In this document: in pieces, positions 1-12,200 of the stretch | Layout of the letters: every line of letters begins with the position of its first letter | Numbering within the stretch: the stretch's first letter is position 1 | NCBI GenBank assembly: GCA_027452145.1 | Contig: DAIDHB010000552.1 | Coordinates: forward strand, 1 to 51,567 | Source of the DNA: Planctomycetales bacterium | GTDB taxonomy: Bacteria > Planctomycetota > Planctomycetia > Isosphaerales > Isosphaeraceae | DNA length: 51,567 bases | Direction: 5' to 3' | Translations under genes and position numbers: made by a program | Notes under the pieces: model-generated | The model's database searches: none | Seen by the model: only the letters and a program-made list of their open reading frames with translations | What the model was told of the DNA's origin: nothing

Positions 1-138
1 GCGCTGGAGGCGGCGATCATGGAGTATCTGGCGGCCCATAACGAGAATCCTCGGCCCTTCGTGTGGACCGCCGATGCCGACCTGATCCTGGATCGCGTCA
101 AGCGGGTTTGTGAGCGAATTTCCAACTCAGGACACTAG
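1..138 (+). pseudogene. IS630-family transposase, C-terminal end (cut by the window edge)
   Basis: Frame 1 is open from the first base to a TAG at 136-138 and gives 45 residues. They match the usual tail of IS630/Tc1-like transposases: a helix, then PRPFVWTADADLILDRVKR and a short basic end, as in the family pattern 'kPFvWtktADeIl.kv.r'. This part follows the last catalytic acidic residue of the DDE domain, so activity cannot be judged. The rest lies outside the window, so whether the element is intact is unknown. No terminal inverted repeat was recognised downstream. Confidence 0.75.
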
Positions 139-292
139 CGAACGAGGGCCGCGCGAGCCGGGTAGGGCTCGTCGTGCGCCGTCGGATCCCGCAAAATGGC
201 ATCATGGGCCGCACGCACCTCGCACCTCGACGGGGCCGGCCGCATTCCTCATCGATCGACATCGAGATTCGTCAGCACAGGAGTCTCCCGGC

Positions 293-2011
293 TTGAACGG
301 TCGTCTTCGATCCCCGCGCGGGCTGGTCCCGGCGGCCCTGGCACTCATTTTCTTGTTCAATGTGGGCTGCGATTACTCGCCCCCCACCGAGACGATTAAC
401 CCGACGGGACGGGTGACGCTCGGTGCGATCCCCCAGAGCCGATCCTCCGCCGGCGAGGCCGGATCCCGGGCTTCCGGCCCCCGGTCGTCCGAGCAGAGGA
501 AGGCCATCCTGGAGAGCTCGATCACCCTTATCCAGCGGGCCGCCGAGCAGCCGGGCGGGGACAACTTTGCCCAGGCGGTGCGGAAGCTCCGACAGTACTT
601 CGAGGGCACCGACCCACGCGAATACCAGCTCGACTCCACCGCCGTGGAATTCCTCGCGCCGCAGATCAATCCGCAGGCGATCCAGAAGCTCCAGGGCCAG
701 GACTGGGAGCAGCGCGACACGCGTCATATCGAAGACTGCATGATGTATTACAGCGTGGCCAACCGCGTCGCGGGGACGGGCGACGACCTGACCCGGGTGC
801 GGCGGGTCTTCGCCTGGCTCACCAGCCAGGTGCAGCTCGTCCCGATCCGGGCGTTCGCCGGCGGGCGGCTGGGACCGGCGATCGCCCGACCGTATGACGT
901 GCTGCTGCGCGGGATGGCCAGCGAGCTCGAGGGCGGCTTCGTCGCCGAGCGGTCCTGGGTCTTCATGTCGCTGTGCCGGCAGCTCGGGATCGACGTGGGA
1001 CTGATCGCGTACAACCGGGGGGGCGCGGTCGAGACCCCGTTCTCCCAGCAGCCCGGCGCCCCCCGCAGGAGTCCCCGCCAGAGGTACGTCTGGACCTGCG
1101 GGGCGCTGATCGGCGACCAGATCTACCTCTTCGACACCCGGCTGGGGCTCGAGGTCCCCGGCCCCGGCGGGCAGGGCGTCGCCACGCTGGCCCAGGCGCT
1201 CGACGATCCCGCCATCCTGGAACGCATGAACCTCCCCGGCCTGGCCCCCTACCCGACCTCTCGGGCATCGCTGCTCGCCAGCCCGACGAAAGTCGGCATC
1301 CTGATCGACTCGAGCCCGGGATACTTCGCGCCCAAGATGAAACTCCTTCAGCGCGAGCTCTCGGGCAAGAACCGCGCGATCCTCTACTGCGACCCTGCCC
1401 GCGAGCGCGACGGCTTCCTCCATGCCCTCGGCTCCCATGCCGGGTCCGTCGGGCTGTGGGAGGTTCCCCTGCAGGTCGACGCCCGGGCCCATGTCATGGG
1501 CGTGGATCCCGATTACGTCCCCTCGATCCAGGCGTCGCTCTTCTGGTTCCAGCGCGAGTTTCCCCTCGTCTACGCCCGGGTCAAGCAGCTCCGCGGCGAT
1601 CTCGGCGACGCCATCGAGGAATACACCCGGATGCGCTTCGTCGAGAACAAGCCCATGGTCACCGACAAGAAGCAGACCATCCCCAGGAACGTCCAGCAGG
1701 GCATCGATGTCTATGCGGCCTACTTCCTGGCACTGGCCAACCTGGAGCGGAACAACCCCGACCTGGCGGCCCTGATGTTCCGCCAGGTGCTCGACGCGGT
1801 GCCCGAGCCCTCGCAGGACGATCGGAATCCCAGCTTCCACTACGCCTGGTTCCGCTGGGGCGCGAATACGAACCTCGGCCGCATCGAGGAGGCCCGGCAC
1901 AACGACCGCGCGGCACTCGACTACTTCACCCGCCCCAACACCACCCCCGAGCAGATCGCCAACTGGCTGCGCGCCCGCGAGCTTCTCTGGAAAGACCCGT
2001 TCGCCAGGTAG
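293..2011 (+). CDS. Lipoprotein with degenerate transglutaminase-like core
   Basis: The frame is open from 110, but the likely start is the TTG at 293, 9 nt after an AGGAG (279-283). This gives 572 residues and places a signal peptide at the N-terminus: basic residues 4-9, a hydrophobic stretch 11-22, and Cys26 in a lipobox-like NVGC. A middle section (about 165-295) has the order of a transglutaminase-like fold: an RVFAWLTSQV helix, the helix WVFMSLCRQLGID near 222-235, then the strands YVWTCGAL and YLFDTRLGL. The residue where the family has its catalytic Cys, about 15 before the Gly of 'LGID', appears to be Val, so catalysis is doubtful. Residues 475-545 look TPR-like. Probably an envelope protein of unknown role, alone on this strand. 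Confidence 0.7.
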   Translation: MNGRLRSPRGLVPAALALIFLFNVGCDYSPPTETINPTGRVTLGAIPQSRSSAGEAGSRASGPRSSEQRKAILESSITLIQRAAEQPGGDNFAQAVRKLRQYFEGTDPREYQLDSTAVEFLAPQINPQAIQKLQGQDWEQRDTRHIEDCMMYYSVANRVAGTGDDLTRVRRVFAWLTSQVQLVPIRAFAGGRLGPAIARPYDVLLRGMASELEGGFVAERSWVFMSLCRQLGIDVGLIAYNRGGAVETPFSQQPGAPRRSPRQRYVWTCGALIGDQIYLFDTRLGLEVPGPGGQGVATLAQALDDPAILERMNLPGLAPYPTSRASLLASPTKVGILIDSSPGYFAPKMKLLQRELSGKNRAILYCDPARERDGFLHALGSHAGSVGLWEVPLQVDARAHVMGVDPDYVPSIQASLFWFQREFPLVYARVKQLRGDLGDAIEEYTRMRFVENKPMVTDKKQTIPRNVQQGIDVYAAYFLALANLERNNPDLAALMFRQVLDAVPEPSQDDRNPSFHYAWFRWGANTNLGRIEEARHNDRAALDYFTRPNTTPEQIANWLRARELLWKDPFAR

Positions 2012-3297
2012 TTCGGTCGTTCGATCGTCCCCGGGCCCCTCTCGCGACCTTCCCGGCATCCCCGGGTCGCGGGCGGGGCCCGATCCATTCTCCCCTCCCC
2101 TTGGCCCCTCGATCGCTGCGGCACCTGCACCTCCCCTTCCCTCCCCGGGACCCTCGGCCTCCAGCTCCCCATTTCCGGATCGGTGTGCGCCGCCGCTCCG
2201 CGCTGCCCGAGGACCCGAGCTCGCATCCCTCGGAACGTCCCGAGTCACGGATCTGGATTTTTCGGGGCTACCCACTTGCTCGGTAATTGTATCAATGGTA
2301 TTTTGATTGCCGTGATTCAAAGATGAATGTAACGGGGAGGCTGGAGGAGGGTCCGCGATCGGGCTCGTGGCGGTCGCCGTCTGGGATGGCGATGTCGCCA
2401 GCGTGGGAGTTCCTCCGCGCGAGGAGGTTGCGGGGAGGAGTCTCGATCGTCGGCGACGGGACGAACGGGCCGCGAGGCCGTTCGCCTCGAGACGCGCGGC
2501 GAATGGACGCTGGCGGCGCCTGTCTATCATGGGCCCGGGCGAGCCGCGCGATCGATCGTCGCTGCGCCCCGGGAGTGTGGGTTGGGCGGATCTTCGCGGT
2601 CGCAACGGATGTCGCCGTCGTGCCGTCGCCGCGGGTGGTTGGATTTGTATTAAGACTTCTGGATATGACAAAAAAATCAGCTAAATCGACAGGGAAGGCT
2701 AGACAGGGGGTGTCGTTATTTCTTATCAATTATCGACGGAATTCGGTTGCCTTTGGCCCCCACGCCGTGCAAGCTGAAATCTCTGTACATCCTTCGCAGA
2801 TTCCTGGATGGCGAGGGGTCGTTCTCGTGTTCCAGCATCGTCGTCATCGATCCATTTGGGGCGTCACTCCGACCGATGGATGGCGGAACTTCCTCGGGCT
2901 CTCGCGACACGAAGTTGGCCGGGTGCGGCGACGTACCCCGGCTGCGGGGACCCGTCATCTAGTGGGGCGTCGACTTCGCGGTTGACGGTTCTTCGGACAT
3001 AGCGGAATCGCATCGGTGCGTTTCTCGCCCCGGGGGGGCCGATCCCGGCCGGGGCCTTACCAGTCTGACCCGGCGAAGCTCGCTTCGCCGAGCCCATACG
3101 ACATGAGTCGGCCGCAGCCGGGTGCCCTGGGTCCCGGCGGGCCGATCCGAGCTGTCTCGCCGTCCGGGGTGCGCGGTGACCGCGCCGCCCGGCCGGCTTC
3201 GGTGCAGTGAGCCGATCTTCGACGAATCGCCAACAAACCGGTTCCGGGCCCGATCCGGATTCCGTTTTTCGATTCATACTCCGACGGAGGATCCCCC
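2012..3297. other. Long intergenic region with no convincing gene
   Basis: A gap of 1286 bases between the lipoprotein gene and the giant surface-protein gene. Open frames here (for example 2287-2985) lack a recognisable domain, a good ribosome binding site or planctomycete-like codon use. The part from about 2640 to 2760 is clearly richer in A/T than its surroundings, which could suit a regulatory region or an old insertion. A perfect stem-loop lies at 3071-3090. The last bases before 3298 hold a good Shine-Dalgarno, GGAGG. I see no firm promoter. Confidence 0.5.
3071..3090. other. Perfect inverted repeat, 8-bp stem with CTCG loop
   Basis: CGGCGAAG, then CTCG, then CTTCGCCG: a perfect 8-bp stem that can close further to 9 bp. 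It lies about 210 bases upstream of the giant LEPR-XLL protein and has no T-run, so it is not an intrinsic terminator. A second hairpin with the same loop and stem length lies at 30346-30365 upstream of a PEP-CTERM gene. Confidence 0.5.
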
Positions 3298-6200
3298 ATG
3301 TCGTCCCGCCCGCGGTCCCTGCGCGCCACCCGGCTGTCGTCCAAGCGTCCCGTCCGCCCTCGGCTCGAAGGCCTCGAGGCCCGATTGGTCCTCTCGCAGC
3401 AGCTTTCGGCGAACCCGCAGTTCCTCATCTTTAATCCAGTCGGAGGAACGGCCTCGCTGGCGCACATGGCGACCGTTGACGGGATCCCGGGCCCGTACGC
3501 CAGCAGCCTGACGCCGTCGGAGATCCAGTCGTTCTACGGGACGAACAGCATCTTCTTCAACGCGTTGAAGGGGAAGATCCAGGGGGATGGCGCGGGCCAG
3601 ACCATCGCGATCGTCGACGCCTACGACGACCCCAATCTCATCGACACCGGCGCCGCGGGCTTCTCCACCAGCGACCTGGCGATGTTCGACAAGTACTTCG
3701 GCCTGCCCGATCCGCCGAGCTTCACGAAGTACAGCGAGTCGGGCAGTACCACATCGCTGCCGCCGAAGTCTGCCGTCGGCGGCTGGTCGGTCGAGGAGTC
3801 GCTGGACGTCGAGTGGGCGCACGTGATCGCGCCGCAGGCGAACATCGACCTGATCGAGGCGACGACGCAGATCTTCCAGATCGACATGATTCCCGCCGTG
3901 AAGGAGGCGGCCTCGCTGCCCGGCGTGAGCGTGGTCTCCATGAGCTTCGGCTATCCGGAGCTGCCGACGAGCCAGACCTACAACAACGACTTTGTCACGC
4001 CCGCCGGCCATCAAGGCGTGACGTTCGTCGCCGCGACGAGCGACACCGGCTCGTTCGGCACCGGCGGCATCGACCCGTTCTCGGGCCAGCCGGCCTTCCT
4101 GCCGAACGTGGTCTCGGTCGGCGGGACGTCGCTGGACCAGCAGACGGGCTTCCCGACGCTCGAAACGTCGTGGAATCAGGGGGGCGGCGGCGTCAGCCAG
4201 TACATCAAGGAGCCGTCGTATCAGAAGGCCGTGCAGAACACGGGCATGCGGACGGCGCCCGACGTCTCGGCCGACGCCGATCCGAATTTCGGCGGCGTGG
4301 CGGTCTACGACTCGTACGACTTCGGCTTCAACAACCCGTGGAATCAGATCGGCGGCACGAGCCTGGCGACCCCGATGTGGGCTGCGATGATCGCCATCGC
4401 CAATCAGGGTCGCGCGTCGCTCGGCGCGGACACCCTGGACGGGACCGCGGCCGGGCCGCAGCAGTCGCTCCAGGCGTTGTACTCGGTGCCGTACTCCGAT
4501 TTCAACGACATCGTCGGTGGGGGCAACGAGGGCCCCGTGGCCAAGCCCGGCTACGACCTGGCCTCGGGCCTCGGCTCGCCGAAGGCCAACCTGCTCGTCC
4601 CGGACCTCGCCGCCTACGGCCTGTCGGGCCAGGCGGCCGTCACGACTAACGTCGTCAACGTCACCGTCCAGCCGCCGCAGTCCGTCGAGCCGGGCTCAAC
4701 GTTCGGGTTCGCCGCGGCCGTCCAGGACGCCTACGGCAATACGGATATCTCGTTCCAGGGCCAGGCGGTCGTCACGTCGTCGCTGACCGGGAGCGTCGTG
4801 GCCACCGCGAATGTCGTCAACGGCGTCGCCGTGATTGACGGGCTGACCCTGGGCTCGGGCAAGTCCTCGACGTACACCGTGACGATCACCGGCAACGGCT
4901 TCTCGCAGCAGGGGACCACCTCGGGCGTCACGGCGGGTTCGACGCCCTCGCTCACCCTCTATCCGGCCCCGAGCTTCGCGAGCCTGAAGGCCGCGCTCCA
5001 GGCCGCGGCGTCCTCGGCGGCCACCGACATCACCATCGTGCTCGAGCCTGGCACCTACCAGCTCTCGAATACGTCGGCGGCGTCGCTGCTGATCGAGAAC
5101 ACGGGAACGAGTTCGGCCAAGACCATCACGATCAAGGGAGCCGGCGAGAACCAGACGTACATCGTGCCGATCATCCCGCAGGGATGGACCTCCAGCATCC
5201 TCTCGGTGCTCGGCACGCCGAACGGCCCTGTCAGCGTGAATATCGAGGGCCTCACGATCGAGGACGGGCTGGCGAGCAACGGCGGCATCGCCGGCAAGAA
5301 CGCCGGGGTCGGCGGGGCGATCCTCATCGACGGCGGGAACGTGATGCTGTCGAACGTGGGGCTCGTGAACGATCGGGCGGTGGGCCAGGTGGGGCTCACG
5401 CCGGTCCATGCGCCGAGGAGGCAGGCGGGGTACAAGGGCGGCGCCGGGACGCCGGCGGCCGGCGGCGCGCTGTACATGGCGGGCGGCACGCTGACGCTGA
5501 ACTCGGTGTCGTTCATCGGCGACCTCGCCCGCGGCGGCCGGGGCGGCACGGGCGGCGTCGGCGGGACCGACGGCGGTCGGGGCGGCGTCGGCGGGACGGG
5601 AGGATCGGCCAGCGGCGGCGCGGCATACATCGCCGGCGGGACGGTGACCGGCAAGAGCAATGTGTTCCAGTCGGACGTGGCGGTCGGCGGTTCCGGCGGC
5701 TACGGCGGCCAGGGCGGCCTCGGCGGTACGCCCTCCGGCCTCGGCCGCGGCGGCGCCGGCGGCCACGCGGGCATGGGCCTCGGCGGTGGGCTCTTCGTGG
5801 GCGGCGGCAAGGTTTCGCTTACCACGACGCCGTTCACCAAGGACCTGGCGCGGGGCGGTATCGGCGGTTCCGGCGGCCTGGGTGGATTCTCGCATCCGCT
5901 GGTCGTCGGGTCGTTCTCGGGATTCTCGACGGGCACCGGCGTCTACGTCGGCCGGGGCGGCCAGCCCGCGGCCGGGGCCGATGCCGCGGGCGGCGGCATG
6001 TACGTCGGTTCCGGATCGCTCACCCTCAGCGGGAGCGAGCCGAACGCCCTTCAGAACGACCGCGCGCTGGGCGGATTCGAGGGCTTCGCAGGGAACTATC
6101 GCTTCAGCCTGTCCGCCCCCTTCAGCGGGCACGGGGCGTTGATGCAGCGGAAGTTCGTGCCGGTCACCGGGCTGCATTACGGCGGCACTTCCCAGCCCGC

Positions 6201-9200
6201 AACAAACGGGCGGCAGGCGACGTCCCAGCGCCGTGTCGGCCTGCCCGGCGGGAAGCAGGCGGGCCACGACGGCCACAGCGCATCGAGCACCTCGGGCATT
6301 TTCAAGATCCACGTCGGGTACGGCGATGGCGGCGGCATCTACGTCAACTCGGGCAGCGTGAAGCTGATCAACCAGGTCGTCTCGAACGACCTGGCCGACT
6401 ACGGCGCCGGCATCTTCAACAATGGCGGCACGCTGACCGCCTCGGGCCTCACGATGGGCACCGACCGCGCCGAGATCGGCGGCGCCGCGGTCAACAAGGG
6501 TACCCTCAATATCTACGGGGGCGCGCTGAACGCGGACAAGGCTTCGCACTCCGGGAACGGATTCACGGCCAATAGCCTCAAGCTGCTCGGCGGGAAGGGC
6601 TCGACCGGCGGCGCCATCGCGAACTACGGCAATCTGGGGCTGGGTTCGGTGGCCATCTCCGGCGCCACCGCGAAGCTGGGCGGAGCCATCTACAGCCAGT
6701 CGGGGTCGATCCAGGCCTCGCATCTCACGCTCAGCGGCAACACGGCCTCCACTCGCGGCGGCGGCATCTATTCGCTCCAGGGTTCGCTGACGATCAGCGG
6801 CGGCGAGATCTCGAACAATGTGGTGCACGGGACCGGTTCCAGCCCGTCGGTGGCGGTCGGATCCGGCGGCGGCATCGACGTTCAGGGCGGCAAGGTCACG
6901 ATCACCGGTGTCACGCTCCAGGGCAACTCGGCCAGGGCCGGCGGCGGCCTTTACCTCGGCGCGGGGGCCGCGACCATCACCGCGTCGAGTTTCGAGAACA
7001 ACTTCGCCCGCCAGACCGGCGGGGCCATCCTGGGCAACGGGACGCTGACGATCAAGCAGGGCACGATGACGGGCAACACGGCCGGAGAGGCTGGCGGCGG
7101 CGTCGACGCCTTCGGCCAGCTCACCATGGATTTCGTGACGCTGACCGGCAACTCCGCCGGTACGAACGGCGGGGCGCTGAACATCGGGTACAAGGCCACG
7201 CTCGACGGCCTGACAATCACGGGCAACTCGGCCGTCGCGGTCGGCGGCGGCATCAACAACGGCGGGACGGTCACCCTGGTCGCCAGCACGATCGGCGCGA
7301 ACACCGCGTCCGAGGGCGGCGGCATCTACGACGTCGGCCGCATCACCATGTCCAACGCCGACAAGGTCGCGCAGAACGTCGCGATTCGCGACGGCGGCGG
7401 CGTCTACCTGGGCAGCGGCGGGCGGATCAGTGCGTCGGGCACCGCCGCGGGCACCGCGGGCCTGTCCGTGACCGGCAACAGCGTCGTGGCCGGCGACGGC
7501 GGCGGCATCTTCGACCAGCACGGCGCCCTGACGATCAAGTACGGCGAGATCCGGGCCAACGCCGCCCCCGCGGGCACGAAGTCCACCATGGGCTGGGGTG
7601 GCGGCCTGTTCGACAGCGGCGGCCGGGTCACGCTGTCGAACACGCCGGTCCAGTCGAATCTCGCGGTCGACGGCGCCGGCATGTTCATCACCGCGGGCTC
7701 GGTGACGCTGAGCAACGAGGCGGTGACGGCCAACACCGCCGCGAAGGCCGGCGGCGGCGTGATGAACCAGGGGATCCTCACCCTTTCGAGCGCGACCATG
7801 ACGATGAACGTCGCCCAGGGCCAGGGCGGCGGCATCGAGGACCAGGGCAAGCTGACGATCATCAACTCGACGCTCAGCCAGAACACGGCCGCGACCGGAC
7901 CCGGCGGCAACCTGGACATCAACGTCGGGGGCCAGGCGGGGATCACCCAGTCGACGCTCGAGTATGGGCACGCCGACAACGGCGGCAACATCGCAACGGG
8001 CGGCGTGCTGACGGTGGGCACGAGCACGATCTCGTTCGGCTCGGCGGCGGTCAGGGGCGGCGGCATCGAGAACGTGGCGGGCGGCACGGTGGTCATGTCC
8101 AACACCACGGTGGCCGACAACACCAGCGTGGGCAACGGCGGCGGTATCGATAGCTCGGCGACGCTGAAGCTCGTCAACGACACCGTGGCCTACAACCAGA
8201 TCCTCGGCCTGTCCACGGGCTCCGGCCTCGACGTCGAATCGGGGACGGCCGCCCTGTACAACACGATCGTCGACGCAAACTCGAGCACCTTCGGGGCCGA
8301 CCTGGCGGGGAACATCGCCCCGGCCAGTTCGAACAACCTCTTCGGCTCGGTCTCGGGCGCGCTGCCGGTCGGCGGGTCGAACCTGTCGAGCGTGTCCCAG
8401 CCGCTCCTCGATGCGCTCAAGTCGAACGGCGGACCGACCCAGACCATCGCGCTACTGGCCGGCAGCCCGGCCATCGACGCCGGCAGCACCGCGCTGGCGA
8501 TCGACCCCGTCACCAACAGGCCCCTGAAGACCGACCAGCGCGGGGCGCTGCGCGGGGCGCTCGGGATCAACGCCGGGAGCGCCGTGGACATCGGGGCGTA
8601 CGAGGCCAGCTCGTCGTACCTGGTCACCTCGCCGGTGGACTCCGCGATCCTGGCCGGCACGCTGCGATCGGGCGTCCAGTGGGCGGGCGGCAGCACGAAT
8701 GCCAACCCGGCGAACCTCGCCCCGAATACCCCCGCGCCGAACACGATCGTCTTCGACACGTCCGGCTCGTTCGCCACGTCTCAGACCATCGACCTGGCCG
8801 CTACGCTTACCCTGCCGAACGATCCGGTGGGCGTGGAGATCCTCGGGCCTGGCGGCGGGGTCGTGAACATCCAGGGGAACGGCTCGTTCCAGGACATCTC
8901 GGTCCCCGGTGGCACCGCGATCCTCCAGGGTATCACGGTCGGCGGCGGCTCGGCGATGAACGGCGGCGGCGTCGAGAGCGCGGGCAATCTGACCCTCAAC
9001 AACGTCATCCTCAGCGGCAACACGGCCACCGAGGGCGGCGGCGGCGTGTACTCCAGCAAGGTGGCGGGCAGCTCGCTCACCATTACCGGCGGCACCATCC
9101 AGGGGAACACGGCGGGCTTCGGCGCGGGCGTCGTCGCCGGCAACGGGCTGAACGTCTCGGGCGCGACGATCACTGGCAACAGCGCCAGGGAAGTCGGCGG

Positions 9201-12200
9201 CGGAATCGACCTGCCCGCCGGCGGCTCGCTGAACCTGACCAGCAGCACCCTTGCCCAGAACACCGCGGCCAGCGAGGGAGGCGGGCTCTACCTGGGCTAC
9301 GCGACCGCGACGGTCACCGGCGGCAGTATCACCGGGAACACGGCCGGCTCGGGCGGCGGCCTCTACTCGGCCGGGACGGGCAGCTCGTTGACGATCACCG
9401 GCACGTCGTTCTCGGGCAACTCGGCGGTCTCCGGCGGCGCGATCCAGAGCATGACCGGGCCCGTCACCATCGCGGCGGCGTCGCTGGCGAACAACACGGC
9501 GTCGAATACCGGCGGCGCCCTGACCATCGGTTCCGGGGCGCAGGCGACGGTCTCCGCATCGACGCTGACGGCCAACTCGGCCGGCGCCGGCGGGGCGATC
9601 TCCAACGACGGCTCGATCTCGATCTCGGCCAGCACCCTTTCGGACAATTCCGGCAGCACCGGAGGGGCCATCTCGAACCTCGGGACGCTGACCGTCATCG
9701 GCAGCACGCTCAGCGGCAACTCGGCAGCCTACGGCGGCGCCATCGACGACACCAACGGCGGCGGCGTCGGCCCGGGCGACGTCCTCACGAACGTGACCCT
9801 CGCCGACAACTCGGCGACGACCGGCGGCGGCGCCGTGTACTCGAGCCTCAGCAATATCACACTTGTCAATGCGACCGTTGCCTACAACAGCGTGGGCTCC
9901 GGCGGGGCCGGCGCCGGGGTAGACGCGGCCAACGGGTCGGTCAACCTGTACAACACGATCGTCGACCTCAACGCCGGTGCGCCGGACGTTGCCGGGACGA
10001 TCGCCGGCTCGAGCAACATGATCGGCGTTACCAGCCCGGGCCTGGCTTCCGGCCTGGCCTTCAACGGCGGGACGACCCAGACCATCGCGCTACTGGCCGG
10101 CAGCCCGGCCATCGACGGCGGCATCGACACGATCGGCGGCGTCGCCGTCCCGGCGACCGACCAGCGCGGGGCGGTCCGCGGCGGCTCGTCCGCACCCTCG
10201 TTCGCCTACGCCGGGGCCAGCGTGGACATCGGGGCGTACGAGGCCAGCTCGGCCTACCAGGTCACCACCGCGACGGACACATACGAGCTGGGTAGCCTGC
10301 GCACGGCCGTGAGCTGGGCCAACACCAGCACGAACGCCAACCCCGCCTACCTGGCCCTGACGACCCCCGCCCCCAACACCGTGACCTTCACCACGTCGGG
10401 GACGATCACCCTGTCGCCTTCGCTGGGGGCCCTGGTGCTGTCGAACTCCACGACCCCGGTGGCGATCTTCAGCCCCGCGGGCGTGGCCGCGACGATCAGC
10501 GGCGGCGGCGCCACCGGCGTCCTCCAGATCAACCCGAAGGTCACCGCCGCGCTCACGAACCTCACGATCACGAGTGGTTCGGCCGCGACCGGTGGCGGCA
10601 TCAACAACGCCGGGTCGCTCAGCATCACCGGATCGAAGGTGCTGTCGAGCACGGCCACGGGTTCGGGCGGCGGCATCAATAACACCGGGACCCTGACCCT
10701 CACCGGCACGATGGTCACCGGTAACAGCGCCAGCGGCGTGGGCGGCGGGATCAGCAACGCCGGCACCTTGAACCTGGCGAATAGCACGATCGCCAGCAAC
10801 ACGGCGGCGACGGGCGGCGGCGGGATCTCCGACCCGGGGACGCTGACCCTGACCACCAGCCAGATCACGGGGAACTCGGCCGAGGCGGGCGGCGGCCTGT
10901 CGGTGGCCGGTACGCTCACGGCCTACGCCACGACGATCTCCGGCAACTCGGCCGCGACCGCCGGCGGTGGTCTTGCGGTGCAGGCGGGCGGGAGCGCGAC
11001 CCTGACCGACCTCCTGTCCGTTCCCTCGACGGTCTCCGGCAACACGGCCGGCAGCGCGAACGCTGCCGGTTCTGGCGGCGGCGTGGACAACGCCGGCACC
11101 CTCGTCGTGAGCTATTCGACCATCACGGCAAACCAGTCCACCGGGACGGGCGGCGGCGTCGATAACGAGTTGCACGGCACCTTCACGCTGAGATATTCGA
11201 CGCTCGGCAGCAACTCGGCGACGACATACGGCGGCGGCGGCCTGGACAACTCCGGGACGGCGACGATCGGCGTCTCGACGATCGCGTCGAACCAGGCCGG
11301 CACCAGCGGCGGCGGCATCGGCAACGAGCTGGGCGGCGTGCTCAACATGACGTACACCACCGTCAGCGCGAACACTGCGGCCTCGACGGGTGGCGGCCTC
11401 TATAACGCGGCGACGGCGAACCTGTCGAACGCGACCATCGCCGGCAACCGGGGGAGCCGGGGCGGCGGCCTGTACAACCTCGGCCTGCTCACGGCCCTCA
11501 ACGACACCGTCGCCTACAATTCGGTCGGGGCCGGCGGCCTCGGCGGCGGCCTGGATGCCGCCGGCGGAACGACGGACCTGTACAACACGATCGTCGCCCA
11601 GAACCAGGACGGCGCGGGGGCGCCCAGCGACGCCGCCGGCAGCCTCGCGCCGGCCAGCGTCAACGACCTCTTCGGCTCTGGCGGCTCGGGCGGGCTGACG
11701 GCGACCACCGTCAACGACGTCATCACCGGCGTCAAGAAGCCGCAACTCGGCACCCTCGCCGACAACGGAGGCCCGACCCAGACCATCGCCCTCCTGGCCA
11801 ACAGCCCGGCCCTCGATGCGGGGTCCGCGTCGATCCCCGGGATCGTCGTGCCGACCGTCGACCAGCGCGGCGCGATCCGCGGCGCCGCCGGCATCAATGC
11901 CGGCTCGAACCCCGACATCGGGGCTTACGAGGCCAGCTCGTCGTATCTCGTCACGACGACCACGGACTCGACCGACATGGGGACGCTCCGCTCGGCGATC
12001 GCCTGGGCCAACGTGAGCACCAACGCCAACCCGACGAACCTGGCGCCGCACGCGGCGGCGCCCAACACGGCCGTGTTCGACAAGTCGAAGGTGTTCTCCT
12101 CGGCGCAGACGATCACGATCGACCCGACCCTGGGGCCGATCCAGATGACCGGCACGGTCGCCTCGGGCGAGGCGATCGACGGGACGGCCTCCCGCGGCCT

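Noticed and set aside
272..2671. A 799-residue minus-strand frame over the lipoprotein gene
   Set aside because: Antisense shadow of a high-GC gene. No domain, no ribosome site, and the plus-strand protein has a signal peptide and a good start.
2287..2985. Possible gene in the 2-3.3 kb gap
   Set aside because: Low-complexity product, no ribosome site and no recognisable domain. Several competing frames overlap.
5300..6150. Gly-rich part of the giant protein considered as PE_PGRS-like
   Set aside because: No PE domain. The GGxGG runs are part of beta-helix repeats of a planctomycete surface protein.
4696..7971. A 1091-residue open frame on the minus strand inside the giant gene
   Set aside because: It mirrors the Gly-rich, GC-rich plus-strand repeats, which leave the antisense frame free of stops. 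The product is Arg/Val/Asp-rich with no domain.
8679..12051. Further long frames over the anchor-Q modules (plus 8679-10295, minus 10090-12051)
   Set aside because: Out-of-frame readings of the repeats with Arg/Gly/His-rich low-complexity products.
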